From the NCBI GenBank assembly GCA_964392325.1, contig CAYMPJ010000004.1:62001-126000 (forward strand): 64,000 nucleotides of DNA. Direction: 5' to 3'. The notes beneath the pieces are model-generated. The model did no database searches. It was given only the letters and a program-made list of their open reading frames with translations, and was not told the origin of the DNA. A program made the position numbers and the translations under genes. Below are positions 26,522 to 34,521 of this stretch, piece by piece. This DNA comes from CALLPQ01 sp964392325. GTDB lineage: Bacteria; Pseudomonadota; Alphaproteobacteria; Caulobacterales; Parvularculaceae. The number at the start of each line of letters is the position of its first letter. Position 1 is the first letter of the stretch.

Positions 26522-28159
26522 ATGATGCACTCTTGCTTGAAGCTATTTGCGTACAGTCTCGCCGCGGGTCTCTTGTCGGTTGCCGCATTTGCGCACCCGC
26601 CCGCAGATGAAAAACCTGATGGCCCCTACGCGGAACATATTGCCAATTCCGGCGTATTGGTGGTGGATGGTGATACGAAGATTTTATTCGATCCCCTGTT
26701 TCACAATTCCTATAATAATTACCGCCTGCCCAGTGACGAGCAACGCAATGCGATCCTGAAGAGCACTGCGCCCTATGACAATATTGATGCTATTTTTATC
26801 AGCCACGCCCACGGCGATCATTTTTCTGCGCGCGATATGTTGCTCTGGCTTACCAATAATCCTGATGGCCTATTGATCGCGCCCGAGCAGGCGGTCGAGA
26901 AATTCAAATTCAGTGATGGTTTCGACGAGACGCTATGGGAAGAGAAAATGGCTGACCGTGTGATCGGCCTTGAGTTTGCTTTTGGTGATGACCCGAAAAC
27001 CATTAAGCTCAAACGGGGGATCAAAAAGGATGATAAACAGTCGGGCTTATCCTTGAAGATTGATAGCGTGCGCATCCCTCATGCGGGGTGGCCGGGTAGG
27101 GCTGATGTTGAAAATCTCGTTTACCGTGTGACGCTTAACGATAACGCGACCGTCATTCATATGGGCGATGCGGATCCTAATGATGTTCACTATGCGCCTT
27201 ATGAAGATTTGTGGGCGGCAAAGCAAACCCATATGGGTTTTCCGCCATACTGGTTTTTTTCCTCTCCCGAGGGACGGATGATTTTAAAAGATCGTCTACG
27301 GATTAATGAGGCGATCGGTGTGCATGTTCCGGTAAAAGTACCCGCTGAGTTGCCGCAACTTCGCGAAGAATTCGGGCTTGGTTTTTTCTCGAAACCGGGG
27401 GAATGGCATCCCATTACAATTCCCCATTCAGGCCCGTGCCGGGTAGCTGAATTTGAAGACATTCCTTTTACTGTTTGCTCGGTTGATCCGCGCAAGGCCG
27501 ATATTGGCCTGTTTTTAAATAATGACGATGGCAAGCGCTGGAAGCAGTTTGGCAAGCTTGCGCAAGGCCTGGAGGCTAAAGACAGTGAGCTTGTTTTCGC
27601 GATGAATGCGGGCATGTATCATCGCAACAGAAACCCCGTCGGGCTCTATATTGAGGACGGTGTTACCAAAAGCAAAATCAATACGAATGACGGGCCGGGT
27701 AATTTTCATCTCAAACCCAATGGTGTGTTCTGGATTTGGAAAGAAGAGGGGACGACTGGCGCGCACGTGCAGGAAACAACAAAATTTATAGATGGATTTG
27801 CCCAAGAAGTGGTGCGATTTGCCACCCAATCCGGGCCGATGCTTGTCATTGACGGCGAACTTCACCCAAAATTTCTTGAAAATTCAAATTCGAAATTCCG
27901 TCGTAACGGCGTTGGCGTTGATAAAGAAGGCATTGTTCATTTTGCCATTTCGGACGCGCTTGTGAATTTTCATACATTCGCGCGGTTTTTTCGTGATGAA
28001 TTAAAAACCCCCAATGCGTTATTTCTCGACGGAAAAGTCTCGCGCCTTTATGCGCCGGAGCTTGATCGCCATGAGCCCGGTAATGCCCTTGGTCCAATAA
28101 TAGGCGTTACCCGTCCGCTCACGGAAGATAAAAAACACACCAACCATAAAGCGCAATAA
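26522..28159 (+). CDS. Exported MBL-fold / phosphodiester glycosidase fusion protein
   Basis: This is a 545-residue protein (ATG at 26522, or 26525 for better ribosome-site spacing). A signal peptide ends near AAFAHPP. Residues about 35-285 form a metallo-beta-lactamase fold of the UlaG-like type with SHAHGDHFS, PHAGWPG, HMGDAD and HVPVKVP as metal ligands. Residues about 300-540 match the phosphodiester glycosidase/DUF2233 (YigE, NAGPA-like) domain, with FAMNAGMYHRN, NPVGLYIEDG, GPMLVIDGE, RRNGVGVD and ALFLDG. The two families are normally separate proteins. It is the first gene after the TPP riboswitch and is 22 bases from the next gene. The substrate is unknown; a phosphodiester or phosphorylated compound linked to thiamin salvage is an inference from regulation only. 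Confidence 0.88.
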   Translation: MMHSCLKLFAYSLAAGLLSVAAFAHPPADEKPDGPYAEHIANSGVLVVDGDTKILFDPLFHNSYNNYRLPSDEQRNAILKSTAPYDNIDAIFISHAHGDHFSARDMLLWLTNNPDGLLIAPEQAVEKFKFSDGFDETLWEEKMADRVIGLEFAFGDDPKTIKLKRGIKKDDKQSGLSLKIDSVRIPHAGWPGRADVENLVYRVTLNDNATVIHMGDADPNDVHYAPYEDLWAAKQTHMGFPPYWFFSSPEGRMILKDRLRINEAIGVHVPVKVPAELPQLREEFGLGFFSKPGEWHPITIPHSGPCRVAEFEDIPFTVCSVDPRKADIGLFLNNDDGKRWKQFGKLAQGLEAKDSELVFAMNAGMYHRNRNPVGLYIEDGVTKSKINTNDGPGNFHLKPNGVFWIWKEEGTTGAHVQETTKFIDGFAQEVVRFATQSGPMLVIDGELHPKFLENSNSKFRRNGVGVDKEGIVHFAISDALVNFHTFARFFRDELKTPNALFLDGKVSRLYAPELDRHEPGNALGPIIGVTRPLTEDKKHTNHKAQ

Positions 28160-28181
28160 CCCTCATCAGGGTTTCTTCATC

Positions 28182-28559
28182 ATGAAACTTGTTGCCTATA
28201 ATAATTTTTGCCAGTCTCTCCCTCATTCCACCCATGTGGTGCAATGGGGCGGCGCCCATGTCTGGAAGATTGGCGGCAAGGTCTATGCGGTGGGTGGTTG
28301 GAATAAGGGTGACGATATCAGCGAGGATAATATTGCGGTGAGTTTTAAATGCTCCGAGATTGCGTTTGAAACCATGCAGGATGCTGGCGGCGTGCGCCCC
28401 GCGCCCTACCTCGCCTCGCGCGGTATGAAATGGCTGCAACGCACCCACGAAGACGCCATCAGCGATAAAGAACTAAAAGACTATATTGAGGATTCTTACA
28501 AAATTGTTGGCGCTGGCCTTACGAAAAAACTGCAACGTGAGTTGGGGTTGTTGGTATGA
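28182..28559 (+). CDS. MmcQ/YjbR family protein
   Basis: This is a 125-residue single-domain protein of the YjbR/CyaY-like fold. Family landmarks are HVVQWGGAHVWKIGGKVYAV (about residues 18-37), VSFKCSE and RPAPYLASRGMKWL. YjbR proteins are described as possible DNA-binding proteins, but no direct function is known. It begins 22 bases after the fusion gene and its stop overlaps the next start (ATGA), so it belongs to the riboswitch operon. The C-terminal helix ends in LQRELGLLV. Confidence 0.85.
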   Translation: MKLVAYNNFCQSLPHSTHVVQWGGAHVWKIGGKVYAVGGWNKGDDISEDNIAVSFKCSEIAFETMQDAGGVRPAPYLASRGMKWLQRTHEDAISDKELKDYIEDSYKIVGAGLTKKLQRELGLLV

Positions 28560-28921
28560 GAGCATTTCGGTATTTCTCAATTGCTCTGGGCTTTATCAAT
28601 ATGATCGGAGAGTTTTTCCGTTCTGCGGGTGACGGACGCCATATCATGTTTGTCCTCGATGATACATTTTTAGGCTTGGCTTTAATTTTTTCCGCGCTTT
28701 ATTTTACAAAAGATACGCCCCCGCGGCGCGCTTTCTTTGCCGCCTCCTGGGGTGCAGCTGCTGGCGGCGTATACGGAAGTTTCTTCTCAAAACTACTCGC
28801 TGAGGAGCCAATCAATTCTGGCAATCTCGACCCGACTTTTCTCACCACCTTTCTCGGTATCTTCTTCGCAATTACTATTCTCGGCGTGATACTCGCCATT
28901 CGCCTTCCCTATAAGGATTAA
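28556..28921 (+). CDS. Small membrane protein in the thiamin operon
   Basis: A 121-residue protein of unknown function with about four hydrophobic segments: FSIALGFINMIGEF, LIFSALYF, an Ala/Gly-rich stretch and TILGVILAIRL at the C-terminus. There is no signal-peptide cleavage site. Its start overlaps the stop of the YjbR gene and it ends 4 bases before thiC. Translational coupling and shared TPP control are therefore likely. A transport role for a thiamin precursor is possible but would be a guess: the protein is too small for a known carrier family. Confidence 0.72.
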   Translation: MRAFRYFSIALGFINMIGEFFRSAGDGRHIMFVLDDTFLGLALIFSALYFTKDTPPRRAFFAASWGAAAGGVYGSFFSKLLAEEPINSGNLDPTFLTTFLGIFFAITILGVILAIRLPYKD

Positions 28922-28925
28922 AACC

Positions 28926-30821
28926 ATGAACAAACATACCCCTCAATCAGAATTTAAAACACCGGAAGTCACCACTGGTCCGTTGCCCGCCAGCCGCAAG
29001 GTTTATGTGCAATCGGATCGTTTTGAGGATGTCAAAGCGCCGGTGCGCATGATTGATCTTCACCCTTCCGCCAATGAAGAGCCGGTGCCGGTTTATGATA
29101 CAACTGGGCCTTATACTGATCCCGATGTTGAAATCGATGTTGAAAAGGGTCTCTCTCGCGCGCGTACCGCATGGATTATCGAGCGCGGTAATGTGGAGGA
29201 ATATGAAGGGCGCGACGTTAAGCCGGAAGATAATGGCGGCGCGAGCGGCAAGTTTCTCGCCCGTGAATTTCCCGTTCACCACAAGCCATTGCGCGGCGTA
29301 GGAAGCGGCCCCATCACCCAGCTGGAACATGCCCGTGCGGGCACCATCACCAAGGAGATGGAATTTATTGCGATCCGCGAGAATTTGGGCCGCAAAAAAA
29401 TGCTCGACGATGCGCAAACAAAAATCGAGGCGGGCGAGAGCTTTGGCGCGGATATTCCCGCTTTTATCACGGCGGAATTTGTCCGCGATGAAGTGGCCAA
29501 GGGCCGCGCGGTTATTCCTTCCAATATCAATCACGCCGAGTTAGAGCCGCAAATTATTGGCCGGAACTTCCTTGTAAAGATTAATGCCAATATCGGTAAT
29601 TCGGCGGTTGCTTCTTCGGTAGAAGAGGAAGTTGATAAAATGGTCTGGGCGACCCGCTGGGGTGCGGATAATGTGATGGACCTCTCCACAGGGCGCAATA
29701 TTCATAACACCCGCGAATGGATTATCCGCAACTCGCCTGTGCCTATTGGCACGGTGCCGATCTATCAGGCGCTTGAAAAAGTGGATGGCGTCGCCGAGGA
29801 TCTCACCTGGGAAGTTTATCGCGATACGCTGATCGAGCAATGCGAGCAGGGGGTTGATTATTTCACTATCCATGCGGGTGTGCGCTTGCCTTATATTCAC
29901 CTAACCGCGGACCGCGTTACGGGTATTGTTAGTCGCGGCGGGTCGATCATGGCCAAATGGTGCCTTGCCCATCATCGCGAAAGCTTTCTGTATACGCACT
30001 TTGAAGATATTTGCGATATTATGCGCCAATATGATGTGACCTTCTCGCTGGGTGATGGCTTGCGTCCTGGCTCGGTGGCGGATGCCAATGACCGCGCGCA
30101 ATTTGCCGAGCTGGAAACCCTTGGCGAGCTGACCAAAATCGCATGGGATAAAGGCTGTCAGGTGATGATTGAGGGCCCGGGCCATGTGCCGATGCACAAG
30201 ATCAAAATCAATATGACAAAGCAATTGGCCGAATGCGGCGAGGCGCCTTTCTATACGCTCGGCCCTCTCACCACCGATATTGCGCCGGGCTATGATCATA
30301 TCACGTCCGGCATTGGCGCGGCGATGATTGGCTGGTTTGGTACCGCAATGCTGTGTTATGTGACGCCCAAGGAGCATCTTGGCCTGCCCGACCGCGACGA
30401 TGTAAAAGTCGGCGTGATCACCTATAAGCTCGCGGCCCACGCGGCCGATATCGCCAAGGGCCACCCCGCTGCGCAAATCCGCGATGATGCGGTCTCCCGC
30501 GCGCGGTTTGATTTTAGATGGGAAGACCAGTTTAATCTGGCCCTCGACCCGGAAACCGCCCGGGACTATCACGACCAAACCCTGCCCAAAGAAGCCCACA
30601 AGGTTGCGCATTTTTGCTCCATGTGCGGACCAAAATTCTGTTCCATGAAAATCACGCAGGACGTGCGCGACTATGCGGATGGCCTTTCCGACAATGAGAA
30701 AAAAGATCTGGCGCAAATGTCCGAGAAAGGCATGGCCGAGATGAGCGAGAAATTCAAAGAAATGGGCTCAGAGGTGTATCTACAAGCGGAGGCAGTGAAG
30801 AAGGCAAACGGGGAGTTGTGA
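28926..30821 (+). CDS. thiC: Phosphomethylpyrimidine synthase ThiC
   Basis: This full-length 631-residue radical-SAM enzyme converts 5-aminoimidazole ribotide to hydroxymethylpyrimidine phosphate, the pyrimidine half of thiamin. The N-terminal domain has SRKVYVQS; the core barrel has NANIGNSAV, GADNVMDLSTG, EGPGHVPMHKI and the zinc/substrate region TLGPLTTDIAPGYDHITS. The C-terminal cluster motif is CSMCGPKFCSMK (CxxCxxxxC, about residues 561-572). An AAGGA ribosome site precedes the ATG. Control by the TPP riboswitch 2.4 kb upstream through readthrough of three genes is unusual, since thiC is normally first. No other thiamin gene is seen in the window. Confidence 0.97.
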   Translation: MNKHTPQSEFKTPEVTTGPLPASRKVYVQSDRFEDVKAPVRMIDLHPSANEEPVPVYDTTGPYTDPDVEIDVEKGLSRARTAWIIERGNVEEYEGRDVKPEDNGGASGKFLAREFPVHHKPLRGVGSGPITQLEHARAGTITKEMEFIAIRENLGRKKMLDDAQTKIEAGESFGADIPAFITAEFVRDEVAKGRAVIPSNINHAELEPQIIGRNFLVKINANIGNSAVASSVEEEVDKMVWATRWGADNVMDLSTGRNIHNTREWIIRNSPVPIGTVPIYQALEKVDGVAEDLTWEVYRDTLIEQCEQGVDYFTIHAGVRLPYIHLTADRVTGIVSRGGSIMAKWCLAHHRESFLYTHFEDICDIMRQYDVTFSLGDGLRPGSVADANDRAQFAELETLGELTKIAWDKGCQVMIEGPGHVPMHKIKINMTKQLAECGEAPFYTLGPLTTDIAPGYDHITSGIGAAMIGWFGTAMLCYVTPKEHLGLPDRDDVKVGVITYKLAAHAADIAKGHPAAQIRDDAVSRARFDFRWEDQFNLALDPETARDYHDQTLPKEAHKVAHFCSMCGPKFCSMKITQDVRDYADGLSDNEKKDLAQMSEKGMAEMSEKFKEMGSEVYLQAEAVKKANGEL

Positions 30822-30823
30822 GC

Positions 30824-31356
30824 ATGAAAGGGGTATCCCCTAAACATTGGTGGCAAAAGTTTCGCGGCGAAAAAGACCCGTTAGAGGCCCTGTTCCTTTT
30901 GCTGTTTTTGAGCATGTTAGGTTTTTTTTGCACTTTGCGCTATTTGGATGGTGGTCACTTATTTATTGCCTCCGCATAAACCCTCAATCCCATTGCTGGG
31001 CTCACTCTTTCTATATGACCCCGTTGATCAATGGGATGAGTTTCGCTCTTTCACCTTTGGTGTCGCGGGTATTGTGGGCGCTGTCTTTGGTTTGTTTCAA
31101 CTTCATAATTCCGCACGCCGTACCCGGCTGACTAGCATAGACACACAAACGAAAGTTGAAGCAGAGTGCAAACCTTGAAGGCGCAAACCTTTGGGGTGCA
31201 GCCCTTGTACGCGCCCACCTTGAGGGTGCAGACCTTTCCGGCAGTCGCTTATCAATATCAAAGGGACTCACCAAAGAACAACTCGAAAATGCAATCTGGG
31301 AAAAAGATAATCCCCCAGAACTTCCACCAGAATTTAATGTTGAGGATTTTAGTTGA
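30824..31356 (+). pseudogene. Broken pentapeptide-repeat membrane protein gene
   Basis: Three short frames read as one damaged protein. Frame one (30824-30979) gives MKGVSPKHWWQKFRGEKD plus a membrane segment. Frame two (to about 31160) continues with DPVDQWDEFRSFTFGVAGIVG and FGLFQLHNSARRT, the second membrane segment and linker usual in such proteins. Frame three (about 31160-31356) carries pentapeptide repeats ANLEGANLWGAALVRAHLEG and an intact-looking C-terminus. At least one frameshift near 30975 and a second frameshift or deletion near 31160, where most of the middle domain seems missing, have inactivated it. It begins 2 bases after the thiC stop. Sequencing error could explain one shift but not the missing part. 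Confidence 0.72.
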
Positions 31357-31500
31357 TCATTCTCGCAGTTGATGGATGAGAATCCTCAATAGGTTCCATA
31401 GGGCGATCGCAGAAGTTGCTAGCAAAGAAGTCGAAGTCGTGAGACGTGGATCGTACTCACCGACGATAGATTTTCGTGGTTTGCGATATCTTATCTTGGA

Positions 31501-31559
31501 CCCCCGTTGATGGTTCCCGTCCATCAACCGCGGGGGTGACGGTGGGGGGCGGGGGTGAC
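31501..31559. repeat. Palindromic GC-rich intergenic element
   Basis: CCCCCGTTGATGG pairs with CCATCAA and CGGGGG (13 pairs with a 3-base bulge and a 7-base loop). Directly after it, GGGGGTGAC occurs twice (31532-31540 and 31551-31559). The wording (GGACCCCCG before and GGGGGTGAC after) resembles the dispersed palindromic elements of many alphaproteobacterial genomes. No second copy was seen in this window. It lies between the broken pentapeptide gene and rnd, in a gap without genes. Confidence 0.45.
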
Positions 31560-31637
31560 AAAGGACAAGGGTCACATATAGGGCGAGCATCAGCACGTGG
31601 GTGGCGCTCATTATCCACCTATCTGCAAACAGTCAGT

Positions 31638-32831
31638 TCACGAAACCAGATCTACAATTTCCAGTGTTCCGTCTTTTAGTTTCAATGAAATCTCGCCGCG
31701 TTTTAGGCGCAGGGCCTGTTCGCCGAAAATTTCGCGGCGCCAGCCGTTCATTGCCGGGATTGGCGCTTTGTCGCTGCGCGCTAAGGCTTCCAGATCGCTG
31801 GCGGAGGCTATTAATTTTGGTGCAACCTGATAATGGTCACAGGCATGTTTAAGCAGCACACGAAGTAAATCGATCACATCTGCGGGCGGCGGGGCTTTGC
31901 GTTCATTGCGGCTCAGCTCCGGCAGGCTCTCTTTGGGGAGCGCAATGCCTTCATTAATCGCCGTGACAATACCTTGCGCGCTTGATGAGCGCTCAAAGCC
32001 CCGGGGGATCGAGCGCGCGCGGGACAGGCTTTGGGTATTTTCCGGGCGCATTCTGGCGAGTTCAAACAAGCCATCATCTTTTATGATGCGCCCGCGGGGA
32101 ACATTTTTTTCCTGTGCCTCGCGCTCGCGCCATTCGGCAAGTTTAACCAGTGGGCCTAATTCTTTGGGGCGAATATTGCGCAATTTAAGACGCTTCCACG
32201 CCGTGCTTGGCTCGACAAAATAGAGTGCCGGGCTCGAGAGGGCTTCAAGCTCTTCTTCGACCCAATGATTGCGATTATCTTTTTCAAGTCGGCTTAGTAA
32301 TATCGGGTAGGCATCGCGTAAATGGGTGACGTCGCTAAGAGCATAAGTGAGCTGGGCATCGCTTAATGGCCGGCGTGACCAATCTGTAAAGCGAGAGCCC
32401 TTGTCGATATTGGCTTTCACCAGCTCGCGCATCAAAGGTTCATAGCCGATCTGATCGCCAAAGCCGCACGCCATCGCCGCAATCTGGCTATCAAACAAGG
32501 GCGCGGGAACGCGCTTCATCAGGTGATAGAAAATTTCCAGATCCTGCCGCGCCGCATGAAATACTTTTACAATTGAGGGGTCCGCGAGAAGATCAAGAAA
32601 GGGTTTCAGGTCCAGCCCCTCCGCTAACGGATCAATCATACCCTCAACACCGTTCTCCGGATCGTCTTCCGGTCCGGGCGCAGCGGCTTGAATCAGGCAC
32701 AAAATGGGCCAATAGGTTTTTTCACGCATAAATTCGGTATCGACAACCAGAAAGGGTTTTCCTTTGAGGGAAGCGCAAAAACTATCCAATTCTTTTTGGG
32801 TGGTGATTAAGTGAAGCTTGTCATCGGGCAT
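31638..32831 (-). CDS. rnd: Ribonuclease D
   Basis: This 3'-5' exoribonuclease has 397 residues from the ATG at 32831 (MPDDKLHLIT). The DEDD-y active site is present: VVDTEFMRE (about residue 29), VFHAARQDLE (about 88-97) and YALSDVTHL with the catalytic Tyr and Asp (about 157-165). An HRDC domain follows in the C-terminal half. RNase D trims the 3' ends of tRNA precursors and other structured RNAs. An upstream in-frame ATG at 32867 would add 12 residues that are not family-like. Convergent with the broken pentapeptide gene. Confidence 0.93.
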   Translation of the reverse strand: MPDDKLHLITTQKELDSFCASLKGKPFLVVDTEFMREKTYWPILCLIQAAAPGPEDDPENGVEGMIDPLAEGLDLKPFLDLLADPSIVKVFHAARQDLEIFYHLMKRVPAPLFDSQIAAMACGFGDQIGYEPLMRELVKANIDKGSRFTDWSRRPLSDAQLTYALSDVTHLRDAYPILLSRLEKDNRNHWVEEELEALSSPALYFVEPSTAWKRLKLRNIRPKELGPLVKLAEWREREAQEKNVPRGRIIKDDGLFELARMRPENTQSLSRARSIPRGFERSSSAQGIVTAINEGIALPKESLPELSRNERKAPPPADVIDLLRVLLKHACDHYQVAPKLIASASDLEALARSDKAPIPAMNGWRREIFGEQALRLKRGEISLKLKDGTLEIVDLVS

Positions 32832-32962
32832 ATAGATCGTCTTAGCAGAGTGTACTTGCCTAGTCACCCTCTTGCGTCAATCTGGCACTATTTTAAACGG
32901 GGGATAATTAAAAAATTTATCCCTGTTTGATTGTGCTAAAAAACAGGTGGAGAAATAAAGTC

Positions 32963-33460
32963 ATGCAGAAATATAAAAAACAAAATTTTTCACAATTAAT
33001 GCAGATGACGCCCGCCACGCATTCTGCAAGTCTGGCTGTGAATGAAAAATATGTCGAGATGCTGGCGCCGCTTGATCTGGCCGGTTTGGAAGAGCTGGTC
33101 GCGCTGAGTTGTTATGCCAAACAAACCGGGGAGGGGGAGGCCTTTCTGATCGCCGTAGATGGCACGGCGCGCTATGATTGCGAAAATCATGAATGGTTCA
33201 AGGCGCGTTATGAGAATTTTAATTATATTGACCGGATTGCAATCGGGGATGGGTATCAGCGTAAGGGTTTGGGCAAGATCTTTTATGAAGATCTGATTTC
33301 ATTTGCATCGAAGCGGGGTTTTAAAAATCTGTGTGCAGAAGTAAATGTCAAACCTGATAATCCGGCCTCACATGGTTTTCATTTAGCCATGGGGTTTGAG
33401 CCGGTTGGCGAGGGGCAAGATGGGCATAAAATTGTTCGCTATTATGTAAAATCAATTTAG
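32963..33460 (+). CDS. GNAT family N-acetyltransferase
   Basis: This is a 165-residue single-domain acetyltransferase. The acetyl-CoA pyrophosphate loop is IGDGYQRKGLGKIFYEDL (about 95-112), followed by CAEVNVKPDNPASHGFHLAMGFEPV, the usual beta-bulge and motif B. The ATG at 32963 was chosen because a GGTGGAG ribosome site lies 10 bases before it; an upstream in-frame ATG at 32927 lacks one. The acceptor substrate is unknown. It stands alone. Confidence 0.85.
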   Translation: MQKYKKQNFSQLMQMTPATHSASLAVNEKYVEMLAPLDLAGLEELVALSCYAKQTGEGEAFLIAVDGTARYDCENHEWFKARYENFNYIDRIAIGDGYQRKGLGKIFYEDLISFASKRGFKNLCAEVNVKPDNPASHGFHLAMGFEPVGEGQDGHKIVRYYVKSI

Positions 33461-33489
33461 GGGTGGATTATCGTTTTGAAATAGTCGAT

Positions 33490-33507
33490 TTCTGGCGATT
33501 ACCAGAA
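33490..33507 (+). terminator. Possible weak terminator after the GNAT gene
   Basis: TTCTGG and CCAGAA form a 6-pair stem with a 6-base loop, followed by TTATTTTG, 30 bases after the acetyltransferase stop. The stem is short, so this is a tentative call. Confidence 0.3.
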
Positions 33508-33571
33508 TTATTTTGACGCGCAACAATCAGGCAGATAAGAAAGCGCTTGATCGAGCAAACGGAGTTTATAA

Positions 33572-34312
33572 ATGAGCAAGACCGGCACAACAACACTCGC
33601 ACTCGTGCGTCATGGACAAAGTGAATGGAATTTGCAGAACCGGTTTACCGGTTGGGTGGATGTTGATCTGACCGATCGCGGCATTGCAGAAGCGATAAAA
33701 GGCGGGCAATTGCTGAGTGATATTGATGTCGATTTTAAAGCTTGCTTTACCTCGGTACAAAAAAGAGCCATTCGCACCCTCTGGTTGGCGCTCGCCGAAA
33801 TGGATAGGGTCTGGCTTCCGGTGACCAAAGACTGGCGTTTGAATGAGCGCCATTATGGCGGATTGACCGGTCTTGATAAACAGGAAACCCGCGATAAACA
33901 CGGCGATGAGCAAGTGCATATCTGGCGGCGAAGTTATGATATTCCCCCGCCATTGATCGAAGAAGATAACCCGCATAATCCAAATAAAGGGGCGCAATAT
34001 GCCCATCTTGATGCGTCGCAATTGCCCAAATCAGAATCTCTTAAAACGACATTAGAGCGGGTCTTGCCATGTTGGGAGAGCCTGATTGCGCCGCGCCTTA
34101 CGGGGGGCGAGTCCTTGATTATTTCTGCTCATGGAAATTCTTTGCGGGCATTGGTCAAATTATTGATGAAGGTCTCCAATGAGGATATTCCCGGCGTTGA
34201 AATTCCGACCGGTAATCCGCTGATTTTCCGTTTTGATAAGGGTTCGCTGACACCCAAAAGCGCGCAATATCTTGATGTGGGTCGCGCTAAAGATTTGCCG
34301 CCATTGCCATAG
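33572..34312 (+). CDS. gpmA: 2,3-bisphosphoglycerate-dependent phosphoglycerate mutase
   Basis: This 246-residue glycolytic enzyme interconverts 3- and 2-phosphoglycerate. The phosphohistidine motif LVRHGQSEWNLQNRFTGW (about residues 11-28) includes the catalytic His; ERHYGGLTGLDK (about 90-101) and the second His in ISAHGNSLRALVK (about 187) complete the site. Length and the FTGW, ERHYGG wording are those of dPGM rather than a general phosphatase of the family. Single gene with nothing clearly regulatory upstream. Confidence 0.95.
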   Translation: MSKTGTTTLALVRHGQSEWNLQNRFTGWVDVDLTDRGIAEAIKGGQLLSDIDVDFKACFTSVQKRAIRTLWLALAEMDRVWLPVTKDWRLNERHYGGLTGLDKQETRDKHGDEQVHIWRRSYDIPPPLIEEDNPHNPNKGAQYAHLDASQLPKSESLKTTLERVLPCWESLIAPRLTGGESLIISAHGNSLRALVKLLMKVSNEDIPGVEIPTGNPLIFRFDKGSLTPKSAQYLDVGRAKDLPPLP

Positions 34313-34521
34313 CGATCATTAAAAATTTTAAAAGCTATTATTGGTGCCGGTGATTGATAGATGAAAAGGCATCAATAGCCGGGGCATCAATCCCAACCCG
34401 CATTTTATGTTGCGGTGCATGATAAACTATGCGCGCCGAGTAGAAAATATGCACATGGGAACTTGCCTTGAGCAATGCTTCACCTTTGTATAGAATTAAA
34501 AAAAATTTTGGAGAAATGCAT

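Noticed and set aside
29901..30716. 271-codon open frame on the minus strand inside thiC
   Set aside because: Antisense to a highly conserved gene; composition is a mirror of thiC codon bias, with no family features or ribosome site.
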